Of a stretch of 64,000 nucleotides of DNA, positions 1 through 7,472 are shown piece by piece; the stretch's first letter is position 1, and every line of letters starts with the position of its first letter. The DNA comes from Rahnella rivi (GTDB lineage: Bacteria > Pseudomonadota > Gammaproteobacteria > Enterobacterales > Enterobacteriaceae), in the NCBI RefSeq assembly GCF_019049655.1, contig NZ_JAFMOX010000061.1, positions 124,001 to 188,000 of the forward strand, in the 5' to 3' direction. A model generated the notes under the pieces. That model made no database searches, was not told the origin of the DNA, and saw only the letters and a list, made by a program, of their open reading frames with translations. The translations under genes were made by a program, and so were the position numbers.

Positions 1-986
1 AAGGCATCCAGCTTGCCTCTTGCCACGCTGCGAGGCAGGGGGATCATGCCGCAGTTAGTGCAAGGATAGAGCTTGTCGGCGTCTACAAACTGCAGCGCTT
101 TGCGAAGGGTGGCGGCGACTTCTTCCGGTGTTTCGATGTTATTGGTTGCCACATCAATGGCTCCCACCATTACCTTTTTACCGCGAATAAGTTCCAGCAG
201 CTCAATGGGTACATGGGAGTTCTGACATTCCAGTGAAATAATATCGATATTAGATTTTTGCAGCTTTGGAAAAATCTCTTCATATTGTCGCCATTCGGTG
301 CCCAGCGTTTTTTTCCAGTCTGTATTGGCTTTAATGCCATAGCCGTAGCAAATGTGGACAGCCGTTTCACATTTAAGCCCTTCGATAGCTCTTTCTAAAG
401 TGGCAATGCCCCAGTCATTCACTTCATCAAAGAAGACATTAAACGCGGGCTCATCAAACTGAATAATATCGACGCCCACAGCTTCTAATTCTTTGGCTTC
501 TTCATTGAGAATTTTAGCGAATTCCCAGGCAAGTTTTTCGCGACTTTTATAGTGGTTATCATACAGCGTATCGATCATGGTCATCGGCCCTGGCAGAGCC
601 CATTTAATTGGTCGTGTGGTTTGCTGACGTAAAAACTTAGCATCTTCGACAAAAACCGATCGCTGGCGGCTTACCGGCCCAACAACTGTCGGCACGCTCG
701 CTTCATAACGATTACGAATTTTAACCGTTTCGCGTTTTTCGAAATCAACGCCGCTGAGGTTCTCAATAAACGTCGTGACAAAATGCTGACGGGTTTGCTC
801 GCCGTCGCTGACAATATCAATACCTGCCTGTTGCTGATCTTCCAGACACAAACGCAGGGCGTCCTGTTTGCCGTCAATTAATTCCTGATCCTGCAATTTC
901 CACGGGGACCAAAGCACCTCAGGTTGTGCCAGCCAGGAAGGCTTAGGTAAACTGCCGGCAGTCGATGTCGGTAATAATTTTTTCAT
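1..986 (-). CDS. mesD: Core folate-independent methionine synthase MesD, 3' end cut by window
   Basis: This is a MetE-like catalytic domain alone, without the N-terminal folate-binding half of MetE. About 328 residues are visible and the frame is open at the window edge, so only the last few residues should be missing. Zinc-site motifs of the family are present: His-x-Cys near residues 211-213, a Glu in the LECQNS stretch, and Cys-x-x-Cys in PCTNCGM near the C-terminus. The ATG at 986 opens the frame. The gene lies 27 bp after the DUF1852 gene on the same strand. That pairing is the published hallmark of MesD, which makes methionine from homocysteine with a methyl donor that is not methyl-folate and which needs its DUF1852 partner MesX. 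The family call rests on gene context and domain layout. Confidence 0.82.
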   Translation of the reverse strand, partial: MKKLLPTSTAGSLPKPSWLAQPEVLWSPWKLQDQELIDGKQDALRLCLEDQQQAGIDIVSDGEQTRQHFVTTFIENLSGVDFEKRETVKIRNRYEASVPTVVGPVSRQRSVFVEDAKFLRQQTTRPIKWALPGPMTMIDTLYDNHYKSREKLAWEFAKILNEEAKELEAVGVDIIQFDEPAFNVFFDEVNDWGIATLERAIEGLKCETAVHICYGYGIKANTDWKKTLGTEWRQYEEIFPKLQKSNIDIISLECQNSHVPIELLELIRGKKVMVGAIDVATNNIETPEEVAATLRKALQFVDADKLYPCTNCGMIPLPRSVARGKLDA

Positions 987-1013
987 AACAGGTGACCTTA
1001 TATTTTTTTATAA

Positions 1014-1997
1014 TCAAAGAACAGTTTGCGCAGACCATTGTTCAAGAACGGATTGATAGGGTTTAATGAAGTTCTCTTCAGTAAACTTCCCTTGCTCAAC
1101 AGCCAGCTGGCTACGTTCTTCCCGATCGTAAACAATGCGTGTTAAAGAATAATCCTGATAATTCAGGCTTGGCTGATACTGTATTCCGGCCGCAGAATTA
1201 GCATTGTAAATCTCAGGGCGGTAAATCTTTTGGAAAGTCTCCATCGTGCTGATGGTGCTGATCAGCTCAAGATTTGTGTAATCACTGAGTAAGTCGCCGG
1301 TAAAATAGAAGGCTAAAGGTGCCACGCTGTTTTCAGGCATGAAATATCGCGCCCGCAATCCCATTTTTGCGAAGTATTCATCGGTCAGAGAAAGTTCATC
1401 CTGCTGATATTCGATACCCAATACAGGATGTTTCACGCCGGTGCGATAATAGGTGTTTTTGCTGGAGACGCTCAGGCATATCACCGGTTTCTTATTGAAG
1501 TTATCTTTATAGGTGTCTGAGTTGACGAAGCATTTAAATATATCCCCATGCAGTTCTCCAAATTTCTCAGGAAGACTGAACGCGGATTGGGTTTTATTGT
1601 GCGCGGGCAATAAAACGCTAAAATCATAATCCCTCACATAGGAGGAGAAATTATTCCCTAAAATACCTTCAATACGCTGACTGGTGTGTTTATCCACGAT
1701 ATTTGTTTTCAGTATTTCAATCACCGGGAAGGAGTCTGAGCTGTCCTCGCCGGAAATAGTTAACTGAACAGTAATGATATCAAGTTCAACAGAATAGCGA
1801 TCGCTCTTCGGGTTATCCCAGTGAGCCAGAGAGTTGAAGCGGTTATCGATCATCACTAAGGTGTTACGCAGGTTATCCTGGCGTTTCTCACCCCTTGCCA
1901 GATTAGCAAAGTTGGTGGTAATACGCGTATTTTCCGAGGGGTTATAATCTTCGTCGAAACGAATGCTCTTAATAGCAAAGGTAATATTTTTATTCAT
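1014..1997 (-). CDS. mesX: DUF1852 protein, MesX partner of methionine synthase MesD
   Basis: This 327-residue protein is of the DUF1852 family and sits directly upstream of mesD in the same orientation. DUF1852 proteins are known as MesX, a partner required for MesD activity; the biochemical role of MesX is not settled. An in-frame ATG at 2018 would add seven residues. I prefer the ATG at 1997 because family members begin with a sequence like MNKN followed by the conserved FAIKSI block. Residues 15-60 (PSENTRITTNFANLARGEKR and following) match the family strongly. There is no signal peptide or membrane segment, so a cytoplasmic location is expected. The two genes almost certainly form one transcript started upstream of 1997. 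Confidence 0.85.
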   Translation of the reverse strand: MNKNITFAIKSIRFDEDYNPSENTRITTNFANLARGEKRQDNLRNTLVMIDNRFNSLAHWDNPKSDRYSVELDIITVQLTISGEDSSDSFPVIEILKTNIVDKHTSQRIEGILGNNFSSYVRDYDFSVLLPAHNKTQSAFSLPEKFGELHGDIFKCFVNSDTYKDNFNKKPVICLSVSSKNTYYRTGVKHPVLGIEYQQDELSLTDEYFAKMGLRARYFMPENSVAPLAFYFTGDLLSDYTNLELISTISTMETFQKIYRPEIYNANSAAGIQYQPSLNYQDYSLTRIVYDREERSQLAVEQGKFTEENFIKPYQSVLEQWSAQTVL

Positions 1998-2247
1998 TGT
2001 TATCTGATATCCCGACATCTGATATGAAACCTGTTTTGATTGTTTGCTTTTCAGGGCTTCTCAATTTTATTTTCAGATTTACCTTCAGCAGCCTCAAAAT
2101 TTTCTATAGTTAATAACCGTGTATAATTTATGCCTGAGTCGCTGACTAAGGAAAAGTGATTTAATTTCACTGAACATGAACGATTTTCATGATCAGGGGA
2201 CAGATGTTCAGCTTCTCATGACAGTTCTTCACGCCTCCCGGACATAA
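1998..2247. other. Non-coding region upstream of mesX
   Basis: This AT-rich stretch must hold the leftward mesXD promoter. I see no clear MetJ box (AGACGTCT repeats) and no convincing small gene. The sequence around 2110-2140 is the richest in promoter-like TATAAT variants, but none stands out. Confidence 0.4.
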
Positions 2248-2282
2248 GAAAACCCGCTCAGATTTCTCCTTACGGGCTTTTC
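2248..2282 (-). terminator. Hairpin terminator after the TetR gene
   Basis: The arms GAAAACCCG and CGGGCTTTTC (one bulged base) lie about 50 bp past the stop codon of the leftward TetR gene. On the minus strand the stem ends in a T-rich tail, fitting an intrinsic terminator. It also separates this gene from mesX. Confidence 0.55.
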
Positions 2283-2329
2283 AGCACTCATTTCGGCGCA
2301 GCCACGTGCACAAAGCAGGGCCGGAAAGA

Positions 2330-2890
2330 TCACTCCTCGCTGACGGCCTTATTGAGAAGGCGCGCGCGGCACACCTCGAGGATCTCATCAGCCAGTGCCG
2401 AATCATCGGGGCAGGCGCGGGAGAGCACCAGAGCGCCAACAAGATGGGCCATGCTGTCGATAAGGTCAGCGCGCGTTGCGCTGTGCGGGCCACGTTCACT
2501 GGCTAACAGGGCCAGCTGCGTTTCAATGCCTTGCGCAAATGCAGCTTTGATTGGCGCGGGCTGACGCGCGGTATCTGCCCCCAGCGCCGACATGACGCAA
2601 CCCTTGCCCATGGAATCACGGTGCTCCCGGGAGAGGTAATTCTCCACAAATTGCTCACGGCTGACCCCCTGGGTACTTTCTGCCGATCGCATAAAACCGC
2701 AGCTCATCGCCTCCGACATCAAATCCGCCTTGGAGGCAAAGTGTTTATAGAACCCGCCGTGAGTGAAACCTGCCGCTGACATCAGTTCCGCGACGCCAAC
2801 ACCGTCATAGCCCCGTTCGCGAAACAACACCGAAGCCGTTTCAACAATGTGTTTGCGGTTTTCACGAACCTGCTCTTTTGACACTTTCAT
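2330..2890 (-). CDS. TetR/AcrR-family transcriptional regulator
   Basis: This 186-residue repressor-type protein has a TetR helix-turn-helix in residues 8-55, with the conserved run AGFTHGGFYKHFASK covering the recognition helix. The C-terminal part (residues 75-186) is the variable ligand-binding and dimerisation region. It is transcribed away from the short-chain dehydrogenase gene at 3048, with 157 bp between the start codons. That is the usual arrangement for a repressor of its neighbour. A pair of inverted 17-bp arms in the gap is a likely operator. The inducer cannot be told from the sequence. Confidence 0.88.
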   Translation of the reverse strand: MKVSKEQVRENRKHIVETASVLFRERGYDGVGVAELMSAAGFTHGGFYKHFASKADLMSEAMSCGFMRSAESTQGVSREQFVENYLSREHRDSMGKGCVMSALGADTARQPAPIKAAFAQGIETQLALLASERGPHSATRADLIDSMAHLVGALVLSRACPDDSALADEILEVCRARLLNKAVSEE

Positions 2891-2930
2891 TTTTGCCCAC
2901 CTCCCGAAAATTCATGCCTCAAGTATACAT

Positions 2931-2982
2931 TGATGATAACCGTAATCAAACCGATTGACTTTTTAGATTACGATCACCATCA
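2931..2982. promoter_or_regulatory. Candidate TetR operator over the dehydrogenase promoter
   Basis: Two 17-bp arms at 2931-2947 and 2966-2982 are inverted copies of each other with 14 of 17 positions matching. The right arm overlaps the spacer and -10 zone of a promoter whose -35 is TTGACT at 2955-2960. Binding there would block the rightward dehydrogenase promoter and probably the regulator's own promoter too. Confidence 0.55.
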
Positions 2983-3047
2983 TTAAGTCTGTACTTTGGC
3001 CGCGCACTGGCGGATTTTGTTTACCCACCAATAAAGAAGATCAACTC

Positions 3048-3830
3048 ATGACCAAATCATCAGTCCTCATTACTGGCGCCTCGACAGGCATCGGCTCTGT
3101 TTACGCAGAGCGTTTCGCCCGCCGGGGGCATAACCTTGTTCTGGTCGCCCGCGACAAGGAAAAACTCGACACTTTAGCCGTGCGTCTGCGGCAGGAACAC
3201 GGCGTGGCTGTCGACATTCTGCCCGCTGATCTGACCCAACCTGATGCACTGGCGGCTGTCGAAACCCGTCTGCGCGACGACGCGCAAATTGGCATTCTGA
3301 TCAATAACGCGGGCATTGCGCAGTCGGGCGGTTTTGCGGAGCAGACCTCTGAATCCATTGAACGGCTGATTGCGCTGAACATCACAGCTCTGACGCGGCT
3401 GGCCAACGCCGCGACACCGCGTTTTGTGCAGGCGGGAGAGGGTGCAATCGTCAATATCAGTTCCGTCGTCGGGCTGGCTCCGGAATTTATGATGTCGGTG
3501 TATGGCGCCACTAAAGCCTACGTGCTGTTCTTATCGCAGGGATTGGATCTGGAACTGTCATCCCATGGTGTGTATGTCCAGGCGGTGCTGCCAGCCGGAA
3601 CTTATACGGAAATTTGGGAACGCGCAGGCATTGACGTGACAACGTCACCTAAAATGATGCAGGTAGATGATTTAGTGGATGCCGCACTGGTCGGTTTTGA
3701 CCGTCGCGAAAAGGTGACCATTCCGCCACTGCAAAACGCCGCACACTGGGACGCCCTCGACGGTGCGCGTCAGGCGCTGATTTCAGACATCAAACAAGAT
3801 GAACCCGCAGCGCGATATAAATCCCTTTAA
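3048..3830 (+). CDS. SDR-family short-chain dehydrogenase/reductase
   Basis: This classical SDR has 260 residues. The cofactor motif TGASTGIG is at residues 9-16 and the structural NNAG at 86-89. The catalytic set is a Ser near 138-139, Tyr152 and Lys156 (YGATK). An Arg after the second beta strand (VARDK) favours NADP(H), as in many members. The substrate cannot be assigned; relatives act on small ketones, aldehydes and oxo-acyl compounds. It is divergent from the TetR gene and probably repressed by it. A ribosome-binding AAGAAG lies about 9 bp before the ATG. No downstream partner gene exists on this strand. Confidence 0.88.
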   Translation: MTKSSVLITGASTGIGSVYAERFARRGHNLVLVARDKEKLDTLAVRLRQEHGVAVDILPADLTQPDALAAVETRLRDDAQIGILINNAGIAQSGGFAEQTSESIERLIALNITALTRLANAATPRFVQAGEGAIVNISSVVGLAPEFMMSVYGATKAYVLFLSQGLDLELSSHGVYVQAVLPAGTYTEIWERAGIDVTTSPKMMQVDDLVDAALVGFDRREKVTIPPLQNAAHWDALDGARQALISDIKQDEPAARYKSL

Positions 3831-3976
3831 TTAGGAAAGGTTCGTTGTGCAGGAGAACAAATGGTTGGCACAAGGGATGAGTAGCGTGTTTTTTGTTCCA
3901 GACAGGCTATCACGGGCATCAGGAGCGGATTTAACCAGAAAGCGTGAGCGCGTCGAAATGAATCTTAAAGTGACTT

Positions 3977-4002
3977 AAAAGGGGAAGTGGCCTTCCCCTT
4001 TA
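3977..4002. terminator. Bidirectional hairpin ending the toxin mRNA
   Basis: A perfect 11-bp stem (AAAAGGGGAAG / CTTCCCCTTTT) with a four-base loop lies 20 bp past the stop codon of the small toxin ORF read leftward. It is 146 bp past the dehydrogenase stop read rightward, and could serve both. Confidence 0.7.
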
Positions 4003-4022
4003 GATGCGTTTTAACCGGAGAG

Positions 4023-4100
4023 TTAACTCACCAGGTTAATCAGTCGTAAAAGGGCTAAAAACAGCTCCAGTACGACGATGATCACTGACAACATGTTCAT
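4023..4100 (-). CDS. ZorO-like type I toxin, 25-residue membrane peptide
   Basis: This short ORF encodes a single hydrophobic helix with IVVLELFLALLRLINLV as its core. The core closely matches the E. coli O157 toxin ZorO as I recall it (IAVLELLVALLRLIDLL), including the buried Glu and the single Arg. ZorO inserts in the inner membrane and is held in check by the antisense RNA OrzO. A strong GGAG lies 9-12 bp before the ATG at 4100. In-frame ATGs at 4115 and 4094 are less well placed. The long leader (about 140 nt from the predicted start) carries a 20-nt site complementary to a divergent RNA at 4348, the known wiring of zor/orz. Toxicity itself is inferred. Confidence 0.75.
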   Translation of the reverse strand: MNMLSVIIVVLELFLALLRLINLVS

Positions 4101-4176
4101 CCGCGTTCTCCACATAATGCGGAGCGCAACACCAGTACCTTACCCTTACATTGCCTGTCAGTACGGGTGTACAAGT

Positions 4177-4196
4177 GTTAGATTGTATAGTCGCAC
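4177..4196 (-). promoter_or_regulatory. Antitoxin pairing site in toxin mRNA leader
   Basis: The plus strand reads GTTAGATTGTATAGTCGCAC here and the same 20-mer with one change (A to G) at 4348-4367. Because the toxin mRNA is the minus strand and the antitoxin RNA the plus strand, the two RNAs can pair over all 20 nt. The single change becomes a G-U pair. The site lies 77 nt before the toxin start codon. Confidence 0.72.
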
Positions 4197-4247
4197 TCCA
4201 GACTGGGGCACTGCTTGCGGCACCACCCGTCTGGCAGTCAGGGCTTT

Positions 4248-4275
4248 AAAATAGGTAAAGCCTGAAGCACGACAA
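4248..4275 (-). promoter_or_regulatory. Predicted promoter of the ZorO-like toxin
   Basis: Read leftward, TTGTCG (4275-4270) and TATTTT (4253-4248) are separated by 16 bp, which would start the mRNA near 4241. The match is moderate, as is common for toxin promoters. The position gives a leader of about 140 nt that contains the antitoxin pairing site. Confidence 0.45.
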
Positions 4276-4312
4276 ACCTAACGGCCTGTATTATTAATGA
4301 GCATCCGTGGGT

Positions 4313-4341
4313 TTGCAACGGGTATTGAAGAAAGCTATAAT
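4313..4341 (+). promoter_or_regulatory. Promoter of the OrzO-like antitoxin RNA
   Basis: TTGCAA at 4313-4318 and a perfect TATAAT at 4336-4341 are spaced by 17 bp. The expected start, 7 bp past the -10, is 4348. That is exactly the first base of the 20-nt complementary segment. Confidence 0.68.
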
Positions 4342-4347
4342 CTCGTC

Positions 4348-4438
4348 GTTAGATTGTATGGTCGCACGTCGCTGCTTCACGATTACCTGTCGTTAAGGGC
4401 GAAAAATATAGAACCCCGTCTCACCAGCGGGGTTTTTT
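4348..4438 (+). ncRNA. OrzO-like antisense RNA, antitoxin of the ZorO-like peptide
   Basis: A roughly 91-nt RNA is bounded by a clean promoter and a clean intrinsic terminator. Its first 20 nt are complementary to the leader of the divergently encoded toxin mRNA. Length, divergent arrangement and 5'-end pairing all match the OrzO/OrzP antitoxins. An ORF spanning this interval in another frame has no family features and is set aside. Confidence 0.7.
4412..4438 (+). terminator. Intrinsic terminator of the antitoxin RNA
   Basis: The stem AACCCCG / CGGGGTT is followed by a run of T on the plus strand. It ends the small RNA started at 4348. Confidence 0.75.
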
Positions 4439-4502
4439 ATTGTCTGGAATTTGGTTTCTCCGGCATCCCGATTTTCGCCGAACGAAAGAAAAGCGGAAAA
4501 GC

Positions 4503-4537
4503 AAAAAGCCCGCTTAAGTTTCCTTAAGCGGGCTTTT
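4503..4537 (-). terminator. Terminator of tRNA-Asn
   Basis: The 11-bp stem GCCCGCTTAAG / CTTAAGCGGGC has a TTTC loop and is flanked by A and T runs. It lies just 6 bp past the CCA end of the leftward tRNA gene. Confidence 0.75.
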
Positions 4538-4543
4538 CTAATA

Positions 4544-4619
4544 TGGCTCCTCTGACTGGACTCGAACCAGTGACATACGGATTAACAGTCCGCCGTTCTA
4601 CCGACTGAACTACAGAGGA
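4544..4619 (-). tRNA. tRNA-Asn (anticodon GTT)
   Basis: The minus strand gives a 76-nt cloverleaf with CCA encoded at 4544-4546. The anticodon loop is CTGTTAA, with anticodon GTT. The T-arm carries GGTTCGAGTCC and the acceptor stem TCCTCTG pairs with CAGAGGA. As in E. coli asnT, it lies beside mtfA. tRNA-Asn genes are common integration targets for islands, but no integrase or duplicated 3' end is seen next to this copy. Confidence 0.97.
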
Positions 4620-4762
4620 ATCGTTTGAACGGGGCGGATAATATCCAGAGGGCGCCGGGGTGTCAACGCAAAATTCAATAATAGCCGCTGACTGCTCAGC
4701 ATCTAATCAATACGGCTGAAAATCATCATCAGCGCCATCAAAATATGGGGTCAGCCGTCAGA

Positions 4763-5539
4763 TTAACAATCACAGCGTTGTCCGCGACGTTGCCGTGCCA
4801 GCGGGTCTTGCTGATAAAAACGGGTGAAATGGCCGTAAACCAGCGGAAACCGGTCAGACAGCAATTCTGGCGCACTAAAGAAATATTCAGAAAGTACGGC
4901 GAAACACTCGGCGGCGTCGGTTGCTGCGTAGGCGTCCATGCTGGCAGCCTCTTCGCCTACGGTGTCGATTTCATCCTGCAGATTTTGCATGGCGGCCTGC
5001 AAATCATGCTCCCAGGCAACCACGTCACGCAGCGGAATGGGCGGAATGCCGCTGACTTCGCCGCCGTTACGCATATCCAGTTTGTGCGCGGCTTCGTGGA
5101 TGATCAGATTAAAGCCAGAATTGTCGAAGGAGTCTTCAATGTCCTGCCAGTTGAGGACGATCGGCCCCTGATCCCAGCTTTGTCCGGCGTGGATTTGCGT
5201 TCCGGCGTGGATCAAGCCGTTCTCGTCCTGCCACGGGGTATCGACCACAAAAGGAGAGGGATAAAGCAGAATCTCATGAAACCCGTCGAGCCAGGATGCG
5301 CCCAGCTCCATGACCGGCAGCGCAAACAGCAGGGCGATGCGCGCCTGCATTTGTTCGGTGAGCACAATGCCCTGCAAGGGCACCAGCCGTTTTTGTTGCA
5401 GCAACTGGCTGGCGATGCGTATCAGACGTTGTTGCTCTTCGTCATTGAGAGAGGACAACAGCGGAATGTTCAGGGCGTCGTTCCACGCGTCCGATCTCTC
5501 AATTTTCAGCTCATTTGCTTTCCACGGCCACTTAATCAT
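4763..5539 (-). CDS. mtfA: Mlc titration factor A (MtfA), zinc peptidase
   Basis: This 258-residue homologue of E. coli MtfA (YeeI) binds and inactivates the glucose repressor Mlc and so raises ptsG expression. It also has zinc-dependent peptidase activity. The metal-site motif HExxH is at residues 148-152 (HEAAH), and the downstream Glu of the family lies in the conserved [13 protein letters not shown] stretch. The frame is open up to 5605, but the ATG at 5539 begins MIKWPWK, identical to the E. coli N-terminus. The extra 22 residues are therefore not believed. No signal peptide is present, fitting a cytosolic protein. Its place beside tRNA-Asn is conserved with E. coli. Confidence 0.95.
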   Translation of the reverse strand: MIKWPWKANELKIERSDAWNDALNIPLLSSLNDEEQQRLIRIASQLLQQKRLVPLQGIVLTEQMQARIALLFALPVMELGASWLDGFHEILLYPSPFVVDTPWQDENGLIHAGTQIHAGQSWDQGPIVLNWQDIEDSFDNSGFNLIIHEAAHKLDMRNGGEVSGIPPIPLRDVVAWEHDLQAAMQNLQDEIDTVGEEAASMDAYAATDAAECFAVLSEYFFSAPELLSDRFPLVYGHFTRFYQQDPLARQRRGQRCDC

Positions 5540-5710
5540 CATTTTGCTCGCAAAGTGATCATTTGATTTATCAGTGCCAGCTAAGCCGAAGTCACTCCAA
5601 AACAAGTAACTTCAACAAGTTAGCGTCGGACTGCACAGATTCTGAGAGGATGTTACACATCCGCTCATTTTAAGCAAAATGCGGGATCCTCTTATAAGAC
5701 ATAGCTCACG

Positions 5711-7348
5711 TTATTCTTTAAGCCATTTTTCGATGAAAGTATTTGGCGCAAGGGGCTTGCTGAAAAAATAGCCTTGCAGGAATTCGAGCTGATACGGCGT
5801 CAGGTAATCGACCTGTGCCTGTGTTTCGACACCTTCAGCCACGATAATCAGGCGCAGACGTTTTGCCAGATCGATGACGTTATCGACGATGTGCCCGGCC
5901 AGTGCGTCGGTGCCGATTCGGCCAATGAAGCTCTGGTCGATTTTTAGGATATCGATGTGGAAATTTTGCAGATACGCCAGGCTGGAGTGGCCGGTGCCAA
6001 AGTCATCCATGGCAATCAGGACGCCCATCCGGCGCAGCGAGCTGAACAAGCTGTGGGTGATGTCCGTTTGTTCGATCAGTTCGCGCTCGGTAAGTTCCAG
6101 CACCAGATGCACAGGGTTTTCTTTAAAGGCGTCGATGAACGCTTTGCAGTCTTCCACCAGCGTCAGATCTTTAAAGTGACTGGCGCAGATGTTAAACCCG
6201 AAATGGAAGCCTTTCGGCAACTGCGCGGCCATCGGACCAAACTGATCGCGCACCTGCGCCATCATTGAACGGGTCATCGGCACAATTAATCCGCTTTCTT
6301 CGGCAAGCGGAATGAACTGGTAGGGCGGGATCAGCCCGGAATGCGGATGCTGCCAGCGCATAAGCACTTCGCAGCCGGTGATTTTATGATCCGTGCCATC
6401 CACCACCGGTTGCAGCCAGGGAATAAACTGTTTTTTCTCCAGCGCCGTTTTCAGTGCGGTGACCGGCGTGCCAAAACGGCCAAGCAGCCCGTAGGTCATG
6501 AACGCCACAAATAAGCCGACCAGCGGAAAGAGCACCAGACTGGCGGTGGCGTAATCAAAGATGTAACGCCAGTGATCGCTGCCGCTGATCACCAGGCGCA
6601 TCTCATAAGGGTAACGCTGAGACGCCAGCGCCATTCTTTCGCCTTTCGGCCAGCCCAGATCACGATGAATTTTGCCCTGATTATCCATCCACTGGTCGCC
6701 GACCTTCAGAACGAGAAATTTTTGCTGGCTGAGTAAACGAAGAATGTTGTGCAGGAAATAGCCGTCAACGCCGACCAGAACGCCCTGGCCGTTTACGTCG
6801 TGACGATAGGCGATCAGCGGATGATTTGGCGTTACGGCATTGCCGCTCATCAGCATCAGTTGTCCGCCAGCGTAGTGGCCTTTCGAAACGAAATCGATCT
6901 TCTCGCCAAACAGGGAGGTGCAATAAATGGTGTCGCCGGTATAGAGATTGACGGTGCGCACATTGGGCACTTTCGCCACCTGCCAGCGCAGAGCCTGAAT
7001 CGTCTCCTCGGTACAAGGGGCGCCGATCAGATTGTTGACGGTATCGGCGGCGACGGCGGCATTGTCGAGGGTCATATCCACCATGTAGACCGATTGCGCC
7101 AGACTGGCGGCGTGATCTTTGCGCAATCCCTGTGAGGTCTGCCATGAAATCGCCAGCGTGCCCAGCGCGGCGACCAGCAGAAATGCCAGCACCGACAGAC
7201 AGAGTCGGAATCGCGGCCGGTATAGCCAATGTACGGATAAGGCCAAAGGAGTGTCCACCTTAGGAATTTGTGAAGGCTTACTGTTTTTAATATAACGCAT
7301 AATCAGCGAAATCTGCTGCAAACCTCGGGTAATAATGAGGGAAATCAA
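5711..7348 (-). CDS. CSS-motif EAL-domain cyclic-di-GMP phosphodiesterase
   Basis: This membrane protein has 545 residues. A transmembrane helix lies at about 48-68, followed by a periplasmic CSS-type sensor with Cys-Thr-Ser near 143-145 and an earlier Cys at 112. A second helix spans about 262-285, and a cytoplasmic EAL domain covers about 295-545. The signature reads EVL rather than EAL. The catalytic ELTE, DDFGTG, KID and AEGVE elements are all intact, so hydrolysis of c-di-GMP to pGpG is expected. CSS-EAL proteins respond to periplasmic redox state through the Cys pair. A TTG at 7348 follows a strong AGGTGGGAG. The ATG at 7300 (residue 17) is the alternative start. There is no GGDEF partner domain. 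Confidence 0.9.
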   Translation of the reverse strand: MISLIITRGLQQISLIMRYIKNSKPSQIPKVDTPLALSVHWLYRPRFRLCLSVLAFLLVAALGTLAISWQTSQGLRKDHAASLAQSVYMVDMTLDNAAVAADTVNNLIGAPCTEETIQALRWQVAKVPNVRTVNLYTGDTIYCTSLFGEKIDFVSKGHYAGGQLMLMSGNAVTPNHPLIAYRHDVNGQGVLVGVDGYFLHNILRLLSQQKFLVLKVGDQWMDNQGKIHRDLGWPKGERMALASQRYPYEMRLVISGSDHWRYIFDYATASLVLFPLVGLFVAFMTYGLLGRFGTPVTALKTALEKKQFIPWLQPVVDGTDHKITGCEVLMRWQHPHSGLIPPYQFIPLAEESGLIVPMTRSMMAQVRDQFGPMAAQLPKGFHFGFNICASHFKDLTLVEDCKAFIDAFKENPVHLVLELTERELIEQTDITHSLFSSLRRMGVLIAMDDFGTGHSSLAYLQNFHIDILKIDQSFIGRIGTDALAGHIVDNVIDLAKRLRLIIVAEGVETQAQVDYLTPYQLEFLQGYFFSKPLAPNTFIEKWLKE

Positions 7349-7472
7349 TCTCCCACCTACCCGATGCTCATGCTGAAAAGTCAGTTCGTGCGGTTTCAGT
7401 TTTATTGAGGGCCTAAAATTTGTAGCATAAGCGTTTACGCCGCCTGTCAGAAAACGACATCAGGACGAACAC

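Noticed and set aside
3846..3980. Open frame from a GTG after the dehydrogenase gene, about 43 codons
   Set aside because: There is no good ribosome site, no conserved feature and a weak start codon; probably chance.
4297..4527. 76-residue ORF across the small RNA and tRNA terminator
   Set aside because: It runs through two intrinsic terminators and has no similarity. The region is better explained by the antitoxin RNA.
4544..4619. tRNA-Asn considered as an island attachment site
   Set aside because: No integrase, no duplicated tRNA 3' end and conserved mtfA synteny on one side; only the small toxin locus lies on the other.
4745..5566. 273-residue ORF opposite mtfA
   Set aside because: It is antisense to a clear MtfA homologue with the conserved zinc motif; the reverse frame has no recognisable domain.
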